In this document: piece after piece, positions 17,916 to 26,829 of the stretch
Numbering within the stretch: position 1 is the first letter of the stretch
How the letters are laid out: every line of letters starts with the position of its first letter
Assembly (NCBI RefSeq): GCF_016632335.1
Contig: NZ_JAEPBG010000004.1
Coordinates: 372,001 to 436,000, forward strand
Origin: Noviherbaspirillum pedocola
Lineage (GTDB): Bacteria; Pseudomonadota; Gammaproteobacteria; Burkholderiales; Burkholderiaceae_D
Length of the DNA stretch: 64,000 nucleotides
Reading direction: 5' to 3'
Notes under the pieces: model-generated
The model's input: only the letters and a program-made list of their open reading frames with translations
Told to the model about the DNA's origin: nothing
The model's database searches: none
Position numbers and translations under genes: made by a program

Positions 17916-18986
17916 ATGCGCAAGACATCCACACAGTCGCCGCACCGTAAGGCAAGCTCGCTTTGCACTGCTGTATTGGCCGCCGGACTGGCACTGCTCG
18001 CCGGCTGCGGCAGCAGCGAGAACGCGCAGTCGGCCGCCATGGCGCCGAAGCTCATGATCATCAACATGTTTGCTGCAGAAGCCGCGCCATTCCGTCAATC
18101 GCTGAACCTGACGCAGCGCATTACGGTCGGCGGCTTATCGAGCCGCTATCCCGAAGTGCTGTGCAGCGAGGATGGCGTGTGCCAGGTCGTCACGGACATG
18201 GGCTATGCCAATGCGGCCTCGTCAGTTGCGGCGCTGCTTTACAACAGCGCTTTCGACCTGCGTAACACTTACTTTCTTATCGCCGGCATCGCCGGCATCA
18301 ATCCGAACCAGGGCACGCTCGGCTCGGCTGCCTGGGCGACCTACCTGGTTGATTATGCGCTGTCGCATGAAATCGATGCGGGGGAAATGCCTACGGGCTG
18401 GAACACCGGCTACTTCGGCATCGGCAGCGCATCGCCGCAGCAAAAGCCGCCCTTCGATTACCACACCGAAGTCTTCCAGCTCAATGCGGCGCTGGCGAAT
18501 CGGGCTTATACGTTGTCAAAGAATGTGGTGCTGTCGGATTCGCCGGAAGCACAGGCTTTCCGCGCGCGCTATGCACAGGCGCCGGCGAACCAGCCACCGC
18601 GCGTGATCGCCTGCGACAGCGTCTCCGCCGATACCTGGTTCGCAGGCAAGGCACTGGCCACGCGCGCAGAGGAATGGGCAAAGCTGCTGACCGATGGCGC
18701 CGCCACCTACTGCACCACGCAGCAGGAAGACAATGCCACGCTCGAGGCGCTGCGGCGCGGCGCGGCCGCCGGCAAACTCGACCTCAAGCGGGTCATGGCG
18801 CTGCGTAGCGGATCGGACATGGACCGTCCCTATCCCGGACAAAGCGATGCGGATGTGCTGGTGAACTATGCGTCGCAAGGCGGCTTTGCGCCGGCCACGC
18901 GGAACCTGGCGCTGGCGGCTGCGCCGGTGATACGGGAGATCGTGAACAACTGGGATACGTGGAAAGCGGGCGTGCCCGCGCAGTGA
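17916..18986 (+). CDS. Purine nucleoside permease (NUP family) lipoprotein, copy 2
   Basis: This 356-residue paralogue of the preceding gene has the same blocks: IINMFAAEAAPF, VTDMGYANAASSVAAL, GIAGINPNQGTLGSAAW and CTTQQEDNATLEAL. Unlike copy 1 it has a lipobox (LLAGC, Cys near residue 31), so it should be an envelope-anchored lipoprotein. GGAG lies 7 bases before the ATG at 17916. The tandem pair is probably one operon and arose by duplication. One copy may be soluble in the periplasm and the other tethered. Confidence 0.87.
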   Translation: MRKTSTQSPHRKASSLCTAVLAAGLALLAGCGSSENAQSAAMAPKLMIINMFAAEAAPFRQSLNLTQRITVGGLSSRYPEVLCSEDGVCQVVTDMGYANAASSVAALLYNSAFDLRNTYFLIAGIAGINPNQGTLGSAAWATYLVDYALSHEIDAGEMPTGWNTGYFGIGSASPQQKPPFDYHTEVFQLNAALANRAYTLSKNVVLSDSPEAQAFRARYAQAPANQPPRVIACDSVSADTWFAGKALATRAEEWAKLLTDGAATYCTTQQEDNATLEALRRGAAAGKLDLKRVMALRSGSDMDRPYPGQSDADVLVNYASQGGFAPATRNLALAAAPVIREIVNNWDTWKAGVPAQ

Positions 18987-19046
18987 AGGCGCGCAGGCCC
19001 GGGAGAGATGGTCCATGGCATGGACGCCACGGACCATCGATTGCGA

Positions 19047-19475
19047 TCAGGTCCTCACATGCAGGCGCACGTCGATGTTGTTGCGGGTGGCATTCGAATA
19101 CGGGCAGACGATGTGCGCCTTGTCCACCAGGCCCTGCAGCTGCTGCTGGTCCATGCCCGGCGCGGTGATGGTCAGGTCGACCTCGATGCCGAAGCCGGTT
19201 GGAATCTGGCCGATGCCGACGTCGCCGGTCACGGTCAACTCCTTCGGCAGCTGCACCTTCTGCTGGCCGGCGACATATTTCAGCGCGCCGAGGAAGCATG
19301 CGGAATAACCGGCTGCGAACAGCTGCTCGGGATTGGTGCCGTTACCGCCGCCGCCGCCGAGCTCCTTCGGCGTGGTCAGCTTCAGATCCAGCACGCCATC
19401 CGAGCTCTTCGAGCTGCCCTCACGGCCGCCCTGCGAAGTTGCCTGAGCGCGGTACAAGACTTTTTCGATTGCCAT
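19047..19475 (-). CDS. ohr: Organic hydroperoxide resistance protein Ohr
   Basis: This 142-residue thiol peroxidase reduces organic hydroperoxides using lipoylated partners. The two catalytic cysteines lie in [12 protein letters not shown] and [11 protein letters not shown], and the family block [17 protein letters not shown] is intact. The ATG at 19475 follows AAAAAGGAAAA. The ohrR gene is immediately upstream on the same strand, and the OhrR-type operator is in front of ohrR. ohr has 92 bp of its own leader and may also have a separate promoter. Confidence 0.96.
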   Translation of the reverse strand: MAIEKVLYRAQATSQGGREGSSKSSDGVLDLKLTTPKELGGGGGNGTNPEQLFAAGYSACFLGALKYVAGQQKVQLPKELTVTGDVGIGQIPTGFGIEVDLTITAPGMDQQQLQGLVDKAHIVCPYSNATRNNIDVRLHVRT

Positions 19476-19567
19476 TGCGTTTTCCTTTTTCATGATTCCG
19501 GCGGATTTCCATGGCTCCCGGGCGCCGGCTTGTCGGGAGCGCAGTGTCTGCTGCCAGGCTGCGCAGC

Positions 19568-20026
19568 TCATTGCGCCTGCGCGACCAGGCGGTCACGCAA
19601 GGCGATCAGATCGTTTTTCATTTGCGCAAGTTCCGCATTCGAGCATCCGGTGGCATCGATGACCGCGGCCATGATGCGCTTCGCATGCTCCTTCATCGCC
19701 GCGCCTTCATCGGTCAGGCCGATGACGACCTGTCGCTCATCGCTGCGCGATCTGCTGCGCGTGACCAGACCTGCTGCCTCCATGCGCTTCAACAGCGGTG
19801 TCAGCGTGGCCGAATCGAGCAGCAGCGGCTCGCCGAGCTCGCTGACCGTGCGTTCATCCTGTTCCCACAACAGCATCAGCACCAGGTACTGCGGATAGGT
19901 GATGCCGAGCTCCTGCAATAGCGGACGGTAGACCTTGGTCATCGCCAGCGAGGCCGAGTACAGCGCGAAACAGAGCTGCTCCTGCAGCACGGGCACGCGG
20001 CGGCTTGCGGTTTTGTTCTTGCTCAT
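19568..20026 (-). CDS. ohrR: MarR family regulator OhrR
   Basis: This 152-residue winged-helix repressor senses organic peroxides through a reactive cysteine near the N-terminus ([16 protein letters not shown], Cys about residue 19). The recognition region reads [20 protein letters not shown] and the wing [14 protein letters not shown]. It sits directly upstream of ohr on the same strand. The palindrome TTAGAT-N8-ATCTAA lies 12 bp before its start. Oxidation of the Cys should release it from DNA and induce both genes. Confidence 0.95.
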   Translation of the reverse strand: MSKNKTASRRVPVLQEQLCFALYSASLAMTKVYRPLLQELGITYPQYLVLMLLWEQDERTVSELGEPLLLDSATLTPLLKRMEAAGLVTRSRSRSDERQVVIGLTDEGAAMKEHAKRIMAAVIDATGCSNAELAQMKNDLIALRDRLVAQAQ

Positions 20027-20037
20027 GCGGATGCATA

Positions 20038-20057
20038 TTAGATAGCACGCGATCTAA
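20038..20057. promoter_or_regulatory. Probable OhrR operator
   Basis: TTAGAT at 20038-20043 and ATCTAA at 20052-20057 are perfect inverted arms separated by 8 bp, just upstream of the ohrR start. Position and dyad suit MarR-type autorepression. The arms resemble the AT-rich OhrR operators known elsewhere; binding is inferred. Confidence 0.6.
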
Positions 20058-20168
20058 TTGCAAGCGATTTTGATAAGGTTCATTGATCCAGTCGTGAGCG
20101 GCCGCGCGGCAAGCCATCGCGCCAGCGGCGATAATGGCCGCCTTCAAGAGCGCAAGGAGAGCATTGCC

Positions 20169-21401
20169 ATGGCTGCAGTTCAGGACCGCATTACCGCGTG
20201 GATAGACGCGCACTTCGACGAGGAAACCGCCTTCCTGCAGCGCCTGGTGCAGATTCCCACTGACACCCCGCCCGGTGACAACGCGCCACATGCGCACGCC
20301 GTCGCAGCTGAACTTGAAGCTTTGGGCTGGGAAGTCGAGCGCCATGCGGTGCCCGAAGCCGAAGTCAGGGGCTACGGCCTCGCCAGCCTCACCAACCTGA
20401 TCGTGCGCCGCCGCTATGACGCCGGCGGGCCGACGATTGCGCTGAATGCGCATGGCGACGTGGTGCCGCCCGGCGAAGGATGGAGCAAGCTGCCGTACGG
20501 CGGCGTGATCGAAGATGGCAAGCTGTATGGCCGCGCCGCGGCGGTGTCGAAATCGGACTTCGCCACCTACATTTACGCCTTGCGCGCGCTGGAGGCGGCC
20601 GGCGCGCCGCTGCAGGGCACGGCCGAACTGCATTTCACCTACGACGAGGAATTCGGCGGCCTGCTCGGTCCGGGCTGGCTGCTGAAGCAGGGCCTGACCC
20701 GTCCGGACTACCTGATCGGCGCCGGCTTCAGCTATGCGGTCGTCACCGCGCATAACGGTTGCCTGCAATTCGAAGTAACCATCCACGGCAAGGCCACGCA
20801 CGGCTCGATTCCCGAAACCGGCCACGACGCGCTGCGGGCCGCGACCGCCGTGCTCGATGCCATCTACAAGGCCGCGGATGGCTTGAAGGTGAAGCGTTCA
20901 TCCATCGCCGGCATCAATCATCCGACCATGATCGTCGGCCGCATCGATGGCGGCACCAATACCAACGTGGTGCCCGGCAAGGTAGTGCTGCGCATGGACC
21001 GGCGCATGATCCCGGAGGAAGACCCGGTACAGGTGGAAGCCGAGGTGCGCGCGCTGATCACGCAGGCAGTGGCTGGCCTGGCAGGCATCCGCGTCGAGAT
21101 CCGGCGCCTGCTGCTGGCCCATGCGCTGCGGCCACTGCCGGGCCACGAGCGGCTGTCGGCAAGCCTGCGCCGGCATGCGAGCGAGATGTTTGGCGAAAGC
21201 ATTGACGAGATTGGTTCCGCGCTTTACACCGATGCGCGGCTCTACAGCGAGCGCGGCATTCCGGCCGTGTTATACGGCGCAGGGCCGCGCACGGTGCTGG
21301 AGTCGAATGCCAAGCAGGCCGATGAGCATCTGGTGCTGGAAGACCTGCGCGGCGCGACGAAAGTGGTGGCCCTGACACTGCTCGATCTGCTTGCGGCATG
21401 A
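20169..21401 (+). CDS. M20 family metallopeptidase / deacylase (ArgE/DapE-like)
   Basis: This 410-residue zinc hydrolase has LNAHGDVVPPGEGW (first metal His and Asp), YGRAAAVSKSDFATY (a subgroup variant of the GRGxxDMKGG ligand block) and TYDEEFGG with the catalytic Glu pair. A lid domain follows (VTIHGKATHGSIPETGHDAL). Members remove N-acyl groups from amino acids or cleave small peptides; the substrate is unknown. AAGGAGAG precedes the ATG at 20169. The 3' end converges with an ankyrin gene; as read in this assembly that gene's open frame runs 160 bp into this one. Confidence 0.9.
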   Translation: MAAVQDRITAWIDAHFDEETAFLQRLVQIPTDTPPGDNAPHAHAVAAELEALGWEVERHAVPEAEVRGYGLASLTNLIVRRRYDAGGPTIALNAHGDVVPPGEGWSKLPYGGVIEDGKLYGRAAAVSKSDFATYIYALRALEAAGAPLQGTAELHFTYDEEFGGLLGPGWLLKQGLTRPDYLIGAGFSYAVVTAHNGCLQFEVTIHGKATHGSIPETGHDALRAATAVLDAIYKAADGLKVKRSSIAGINHPTMIVGRIDGGTNTNVVPGKVVLRMDRRMIPEEDPVQVEAEVRALITQAVAGLAGIRVEIRRLLLAHALRPLPGHERLSASLRRHASEMFGESIDEIGSALYTDARLYSERGIPAVLYGAGPRTVLESNAKQADEHLVLEDLRGATKVVALTLLDLLAA

Positions 21402-23026
21402 ACCGCGAGGGACGATGTCGCCGAGGCGGCTCTTCCGCTCTTCACTGCCGACGTCTTCACGCTCGACGCCCGTTCAGGAGCTGGACTCTTCTTCGTCTTC
21501 GTCATCATCTGGGGGCAGCTCGGGAATGGCGTCAGCGGTAACGGCGGATCATTACGCGCCCCCTCATGCGATGCCGCTGTGCTACGCGGCGCTTCGATGC
21601 CTGCGGCGGTGTTCGTGGGCGCGGAGCCAGACGCTGTGGAAGTCGGAGCCAATTCCTTCATCGATGCTTCGATCAGGGCAATGATTTCCTCATCGCCGGT
21701 TTCCTTCGCCATGTCGAGCGCGGTTTGGCCGTTTGCATTGCGTATCGTCAGCTGCATCGGCAAGGTGTGCTTGATGGCGAGCAGCTCCTTCATCACGTTC
21801 GGCATACGGAAAAAGATGGCAGACATTAGCGCAGTGAATTTTTTCAATCCTGTGGAGGCAGTGACCTGCTCTAGCGCAACGTCTGCAAGAAGCAGCTTCA
21901 CGACCGCTGCACTTGCGCCGAAGGATATAGCGTGATGAATCGGAAGCCCGCTGTTACCATCTGCCGCGCTCAGTCTTTGCTCCCTGCTCCTGAGACTCAA
22001 CAGCAAGCCGGCGACCTCAACAGCGCCTGATATCGCAGCACGGTGCAGCGGCAGTAAACCCTTGTTCGAGCTCTGCATTCTCAATGCACCGTCTTCATCG
22101 TCGAACTGCAGTATCAGCTTTGGAGCCGCTGCGTCGCCATAGCACGCGGCATGATCCAGCGGCCTCAAGCCCTTATCGTCCGCGAGCAAGAGCGAGTTCT
22201 TTCCCGTTTCGGTTTGCAAAACCTTACCGAGCATTTCGTGCAGGTGAAGCCGGATCAGCACCGAAGTGAAGGCTTGGCCGTTGGGCCATCGCTTTGCCAT
22301 CAATCTTTCTGCACCCACATTCGTGCAGACAAGATGCAGCATGGCGGTCCATTGACGCCTCACATCCTGTTCGGGCAGCTCACAGGCAGCATCGATGCTT
22401 GCCACGCCAAACCGGATTTTTTCCTCTTGGCTCAGCTCCTTATAAACCTTCATCCATGCGTTGTAGTTCCGGATGAGTTGCTTTGCCCGCGAAAACACTG
22501 CTTCGCCCTCAAGGGAGCGCGCCTCGCCGGCCCCTATGGAAGACGCTTGTGCCCCTGAGCTCGTCTGCCCCGGAGCGGCTGGCTGCAGCGCCGGCGCACC
22601 AGTGTAGCGATCTGCCGTCGCGGTAGACACAGGCATAGGCCCAAAGTTGGTTTTGGGTTCGGGCACGGCACGGGGATCATGCGAAGCGCTCGACGTGATG
22701 GAAGGACGGCGTGTGACGGAAACCCTAGGGATCAACGGAGGTTGCGGCTCGGCAGGCTGCTGTAGCGTTAATGCCATACCGGAAGAATGCGCAGTGAATG
22801 GAAAATTAAAAGACCCCGGGGCAGGAGTGCTAGTCGCAGGTGGGAAGAGAACTAAACCTGGGTTCGGACCGCCACCAGTCAGGAACAGCGAAGCGTTCGC
22901 CGGTGTATTGATGGCCGCAGTGCCGCCCGGACTGGCATTGCGGCTATTCTCTGGCTGCCGATTGTTAGAGTCGCCGTATTGCTGGTATCGAGATTCAGTG
23001 TCGGAAACCCCTGAGGTTCGCTTCAT
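21242..23026 (-). CDS. Ankyrin-repeat protein, copy 1 (true end probably 21474 after frame correction)
   Basis: As read it has 594 residues: a disordered Pro/Asn/Ser-rich N-terminus (1-150), a helical middle (about 190-300) and four or five ankyrin repeats (about 300-450, for example LLPLHRAAISGAVEVAGLLL and GLPIHHAISFGASAAVVKLL). After PLTPFPSC the frame crosses a C5 tract (21511-21515). One added C would give an acidic tail PPDDDEDEEESSS and a stop at 21474, about 517 residues in all. Without it the frame runs 160 bp into the M20 gene as low-complexity sequence. The start MKRTSG matches the paralogue's MKRTGP. No signal peptide is visible. A secreted effector or scaffold role is only a guess. 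Confidence 0.75.
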   Translation of the reverse strand: MKRTSGVSDTESRYQQYGDSNNRQPENSRNASPGGTAAINTPANASLFLTGGGPNPGLVLFPPATSTPAPGSFNFPFTAHSSGMALTLQQPAEPQPPLIPRVSVTRRPSITSSASHDPRAVPEPKTNFGPMPVSTATADRYTGAPALQPAAPGQTSSGAQASSIGAGEARSLEGEAVFSRAKQLIRNYNAWMKVYKELSQEEKIRFGVASIDAACELPEQDVRRQWTAMLHLVCTNVGAERLMAKRWPNGQAFTSVLIRLHLHEMLGKVLQTETGKNSLLLADDKGLRPLDHAACYGDAAAPKLILQFDDEDGALRMQSSNKGLLPLHRAAISGAVEVAGLLLSLRSREQRLSAADGNSGLPIHHAISFGASAAVVKLLLADVALEQVTASTGLKKFTALMSAIFFRMPNVMKELLAIKHTLPMQLTIRNANGQTALDMAKETGDEEIIALIEASMKELAPTSTASGSAPTNTAAGIEAPRSTAASHEGARNDPPLPLTPFPSCPQMMTKTKKSPAPERASSVKTSAVKSGRAASATSSLAVHAASRSSSVRATTFVAPRRSSSTRCSSACLAFDSSTVRGPAPYNTAGMPRSL

Positions 23027-23336
23027 TGCTTGCCAAGCCTCTCGAAAAAGTAAAAAGCTCCAGTAACACGTTAATCCGCAATGTTCCGTATCACTGATCC
23101 CGGTACCGGGGTTCAGTGTTCGCCAGTGCGTGTGCCGCGTCTGGCTCCTACGACCGCCAGCATGCGCGAGCCGCAATTGGCAACGGCAATACTTCGATCA
23201 ATATCGCGATGCCGTGGCGGAATTCCATGTTGTAATCGCGTTGGCCGTATTTGCGAAGCGTGCGCAGTTTGCGGTTCGCAGCCCGGCGCCCAAGACCCTG
23301 GCAGAAAAGGGATACCCAACCGAAGAGGAGGATGAC

Positions 23337-23645
23337 ATGGCAAAGCTGATCGTGTTGTACAAACAGCCGCAGGATGAAGCGGCATTCATGCGGCATTACT
23401 TCGATGTGCATGCGCCGCTGGCCAAGCGCATACCCGGGCTGCGTTCCTATGAGGTGAGCGAAGGCGGCGTCGCCGCGCCCGGCGGCGCTTCCGGCGTGTT
23501 CCTGGTGGCGATGCTGGAATTCGATTCGATGGCGGCCCTGCAGGAGGGCATGGGTTCATCCCAAGGCCAGGCCGCGGTAAACGACCTGCCGAACTTCGCG
23601 GGCGCCGGTGTCGATATCCTGATGTGCGACACCAGGAAGCTGTAG
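23337..23645 (+). CDS. EthD family protein
   Basis: This 102-residue protein is of the EthD fold (a dimeric alpha-beta barrel related to antibiotic monooxygenases). It begins MAKLIVLYKQPQDEAAFMRH and has the family pattern DVHAPLAKRIPGLRSYEVSE, then FDSMAALQEGMGSSQGQAA. GAGGAGGA lies 6 bases before the ATG. EthD was first described with an alkyl-ether-degrading P450, but most members have no known reaction. It sits alone between the two ankyrin genes, on the opposite strand. Confidence 0.9.
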   Translation: MAKLIVLYKQPQDEAAFMRHYFDVHAPLAKRIPGLRSYEVSEGGVAAPGGASGVFLVAMLEFDSMAALQEGMGSSQGQAAVNDLPNFAGAGVDILMCDTRKL

Positions 23646-23702
23646 GCCGGCACGGCATGCCGAGCGTTGTCCGGGCGCTCGGCAGCGCAAGCGATGTGCG
23701 GA

Positions 23703-25249
23703 TCAGAACAGGTCAGCACCATATGTCGCAGGGTCGAAGTCATCAGGCTCCGGCATCGGCGTTTGCGGAAACGGGGTCAGCGGCACCGGCTTTTCGGCAG
23801 GCCCCTGCTGCGCGGCGTTGCCGGCATTCGAGGAACTTGCGCTCGCGTTGCTCATGCCGGTGCTGGCAGAGCTTGCCGAGGAGGATGGCAATTCCTTCAT
23901 CGCTTCGTCGAGCAGCGCAATGATCTCGGCATCGCCGGTTTGTTTCGCGACGTCGTACGCGGAATGGCCAGCGGCATTGCGCATCGTTAGCTGCTGTGGC
24001 AATGCGGGTTTCACAGCGAGCAGCACTTTGACTGTTTCAATATCGCATAGCTCCACTGCGCACATCAGCGGAATGGACTTGCTTATGTTCTGAGAGAGAA
24101 CCTGTTCCACCGCACAGTCTTCGAGAAGCTTTCTGATGATCGCGCCGCTCGACCCGCTGTTGATTGCGCTATGCAGAGGCAACCCACATCTCGCACTGGC
24201 GAGTCTCTGTTCCCTTCCCATGCAACTCAGCAACAGGTCGACCATATCGTCCTCCGCCATTGCTGTTGCCGTATGAAGCGGTACCTGCCCACTGCGAGCT
24301 CTTTGCACCCTGAGCGTTCCATGTTCGTCGTCACAGTTCAGGATCATCCTGACCGCATCATGATTACGAGCCTGGAGTGCAAAAATCATTGACGACGCCT
24401 TGGAGACGGAGACATCTACGAGAGACTTCTTCACGGCTTCAATCTCGAGGACCCTCGCCAAAAGATCGTTGAGATGAAATGACGCTAGGACGGTGACCAA
24501 AACCTTCGCTTTCGATGAGTTGAGCAGAAGCGCCTCGGTGCCGATATCACGGAGCATCCGCTGCACCCTCCCCCTCCATTGAGACTTGACTAGTTCGGAT
24601 GAATCGCAGAGCAGCAGAAAGGTGGCTATCCCATATCGCTCACGCTCCTTGCCTTGCAATTTTGAATAGGTGGCCCAGTAGCCATTCCAGTCTTTCATCG
24701 CACTAGCTACGCTGTGCATCAGCGCCTTGTCCAGAAATACGTCTGTCTCCGCGCCGGCTGGAACTGCTGCGCCCGACGGCGCGGGTGGTAGCGCAACGTT
24801 GCGGTTGACAGGCGTTGGCATACTGCTGCCATGCGATCCCGCGGGCGTGAAGCTGTTCGGCGCGGCAATCGATATTGGGGGGGCGCCATCGGCGGCATAC
24901 GCATGGTCATGCCGGGCGGTGACGCGTGCAGCATCCAAGGCGGCTGCAGTGCAAGCATTCCAGGCCCTGTAGCCGATGGAGCCGATCTGAAATGCGGGAA
25001 GGGGTGGGGAACGACAGGATACATACCGGCTGGCGCAGCCGGCGCAACCGGCGGAGGCGGCGGGAAGGACGGCAAGCCTGAAGTCGCCCTCTCGCCGGGC
25101 TCAGTTTTGATAGTCGGGAGGCCGACGCGTACATTGCCCTGCACGCCGCCGTTCTGTCCAGTATAGGTTGAATCAGGGCTCTGCCCATTCCGATTCTGAT
25201 ACGGCTGGCTGTTGCACGGATTTTCTGACTCCGGTCCGGTTCGCTTCAT
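23703..25249 (-). pseudogene. Ankyrin-repeat protein, copy 2, split by a frameshift in a C7 tract
   Basis: The gene starts at 25249 (MKRTGPESEN, with AAAGGAAT upstream) and reads a Pro-rich N-terminus to APP near 24884. The rest of the protein is in another frame that runs to 23703. The break falls on C7 (G7 on the + strand at 24877-24883). C8 would restore one reading, MAPPPISIAAPNS, and give about 515 residues. The second part has ankyrin units (GQVPLHTATAMAEDDMVDLL, CGLPLHSAINSGSSGAIIRK, NAAGHSAYDVAKQTGDAEII) and an acidic end after PLTPFPQTP. It is either a real lesion, a phase-variable switch or an undercalled homopolymer. It is paralogous to the gene at 21242-23026. Confidence 0.75.
24877..24883. 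repeat. G7/C7 homopolymer at the frame break of ankyrin copy 2
   Basis: Seven G on the + strand. A change of one base (7 to 8) joins the two open frames of the ankyrin gene, the classic arrangement of a slipped-strand switch or of a sequencing undercall. Confidence 0.8.
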
Positions 25250-25741
25250 CGCAGTAGATTCCTTTATGGAAAAGAGCCGGTTTCGTAACGCAACACAGTA
25301 AGCGGTTCTTTCCACTCGGCAGCGAATCGCATGGCCGGCGTGGCGCATCCGAAAGAAGGCAATGCCCGCCGTGCCGGCGTCGTAGTGCCCTTCCGCGATG
25401 AAGGCAGCCAGAATCCAGGTCCAAAAGCTTGATTCAACGCAATGGCCTTCCGTGAGCGAGATGCGCTATAGCAACAGACGCCCTATACTCGCAGCCCGCG
25501 CGTCGCCAATTCGCGCCGCGCCCGCGACTCGGCCGCAGGCACTAGCCCTGGGCCCGCAGAAGTCCACATTGCAAGCCTCTTTGCAGACCAGCCTCATGCA
25601 CGACACGGAAAAGCTCCACACCGCTACCGGCAACGATGCCTTTTGCTCCCCGCGCATGGACGTGGAAGGCTTGCCCTTGTCCGGCACGGTGCGCCGTGCT
25701 CGTCCCACGGTACGCTTGCGGCGCTGTACACCGGTGCGCCC
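25250..25741. other. Intergenic region, no convincing gene
   Basis: This is the region between ankyrin copy 2 and the DUF5985 operon, which diverge from it. It should hold both promoters. Open frames here on either strand have no family resemblance or ribosome site. Confidence 0.4.
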
Positions 25742-26131
25742 ATGAGCCCGAATGCCCTGACCGACGACTTGCGGCGCCTGATCTTCGCGATACCGTCGAT
25801 TCCCCATCTCGAAGCGCTGCTGCTGATGCGGCGCGAGCCGCAGGACTGGGAAGCGCCGAGGCTGGCCCAGCGCCTTTACCTGCCGACCGAGCGCGCCGCG
25901 CACATCCTCGCGGACCTGCTCGCGGCGCAACTGTGCAGCCCGGTAGAAGACGCGGCCGGCGCTTACCGTTACGCGCCAGCGCCGGAAACCGAAGCGCTCG
26001 TTGAGAGCCTGCAGCGCTACTACAGCAGCCATCTGATCGAAGTCACCAACATGATCCACACGAACTCGCGGCCGCATTCCCGCATCCGGGAATTCGCCGA
26101 CGCCTTCAAGTGGCGAAAGAGGAAGCCATGA
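25742..26131 (+). CDS. Hypothetical winged-helix-like protein, first gene of DUF5985 operon
   Basis: I do not recognise a named family. The 129-residue soluble protein is mostly helical and Leu/Ala-rich: LIFAIPSIPHLEALLLMRRE, then LAQRLYLPTERAAHILADLL and SLQRYYSSHLIEVTNMIH. That layout (helix, helix-turn-helix, wing with PVEDAAGAYRYAP) resembles a MarR/BlaI-like winged helix. The stop overlaps the next start (ATGA at 26128-26131), so it is co-translated with two small membrane proteins and may regulate or partner them. The start at 25742 has no clear Shine-Dalgarno. Confidence 0.7.
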   Translation: MSPNALTDDLRRLIFAIPSIPHLEALLLMRREPQDWEAPRLAQRLYLPTERAAHILADLLAAQLCSPVEDAAGAYRYAPAPETEALVESLQRYYSSHLIEVTNMIHTNSRPHSRIREFADAFKWRKRKP

Positions 26132-26385
26132 TGCAAGCGTTCATCTACGGCCTGTGCGGCCTGACTTCGCTGCTGTGCGCCGCGCTGCTGTGGCGCAGTT
26201 ATCGCAACAGCGGCTACCGCTTGCTGTTCTGGAGCGCGCTATGCTTCACCGGACTGACGCTGACCAACGGCGTGCTGATGCTGGACAAGTTCATTTTCCT
26301 GGAAACCGACCTGCTGCTGGTGCGCTTGTCCTTCGGCTTGCTGTCCCTGCTGCCATTGCTCTATGGGCTGATCAACGATGAATGA
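26128..26385 (+). CDS. Small membrane protein, DUF5985-like, first of pair
   Basis: This 85-residue protein has three hydrophobic helices (about residues 3-22, 30-48, 58-80) joined by short loops with Arg clusters (WRSYRNSGYRLLFW). The pattern of a small triple-span protein with RxxxR-x-LFxxxA after the first span fits DUF5985. GGAAG precedes the ATG. It overlaps both neighbours: four bases with the gene before and eight with the gene after. No function is known for the family. Confidence 0.75.
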   Translation: MMQAFIYGLCGLTSLLCAALLWRSYRNSGYRLLFWSALCFTGLTLTNGVLMLDKFIFLETDLLLVRLSFGLLSLLPLLYGLINDE

Positions 26386-26653
26386 CTACACCGGCATCGC
26401 GCAGATGATGATCGGCGCCATCGCCACGGGCGCCTTTGTCATCGGCGCCTTCTTCATGCGCTTCTGGCGGGTGACGCGCGATCGCTTCTTTCTGCTGTTC
26501 GCGCTGTCCTTCTGGATCGAAACCGTCAACCGCGTGCTGCTCGGCGCGGTGCCGATGTGGCGCGAAGACACGCCGGCTTATTACCTGTTGCGGCTGCTGT
26601 CCTATGCGCTGATCCTGTTCGCCATTCTTGACAAGAACCGCAGGAAGGAATGA
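26378..26653 (+). CDS. Small membrane protein, DUF5985 family, second of pair
   Basis: This 91-residue membrane protein is paralogous to the preceding gene. It has three predicted spans (about 8-28, 38-55, 68-85) and the family pattern FFMRFWRVTRDRFFLLFALS, then FWIETVNRVLL. The start overlaps the previous stop by eight bases, so translation is coupled. Two different copies side by side suggest a hetero-oligomer in the inner membrane. The role is unknown. Confidence 0.78.
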   Translation: MNDYTGIAQMMIGAIATGAFVIGAFFMRFWRVTRDRFFLLFALSFWIETVNRVLLGAVPMWREDTPAYYLLRLLSYALILFAILDKNRRKE

Positions 26654-26685
26654 GCCACGCCATTCGGCAATGGAGGGGTTGGGCT

Positions 26686-26778
26686 CGTAGGTTGGGCTGC
26701 CAAGCCCAACGGAACTTCTAACGCCCGCGGGCTTCATCGCTGAGGATTCTTCCGTAGGTTAGGCTGCCAAGCCCAACA
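26686..26778. repeat. Two REP-like units (26686-26712 and 26752-26778)
   Basis: Both units read CGTAGGTTGGGCTGCCAAGC then CCAAC, with one G-to-A change in the second (GTTAGGC). Each forms a GTTGGGCT/AGCCCAAC hairpin around tgcc or similar. They lie between the convergent DUF5985 operon and the MFS gene and could serve as a bidirectional terminator. Confidence 0.8.
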
Positions 26779-26829
26779 GAAAGGTCGATCCCGTGCGAAC
26801 TCACGTTGGACTTCCCTCGTCAGCCCAAG

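Noticed and set aside
25466-26077. 203-codon minus-strand frame
   Set aside because: It covers the first DUF5985-operon gene in antisense, and the operon has the better start and overlap evidence.
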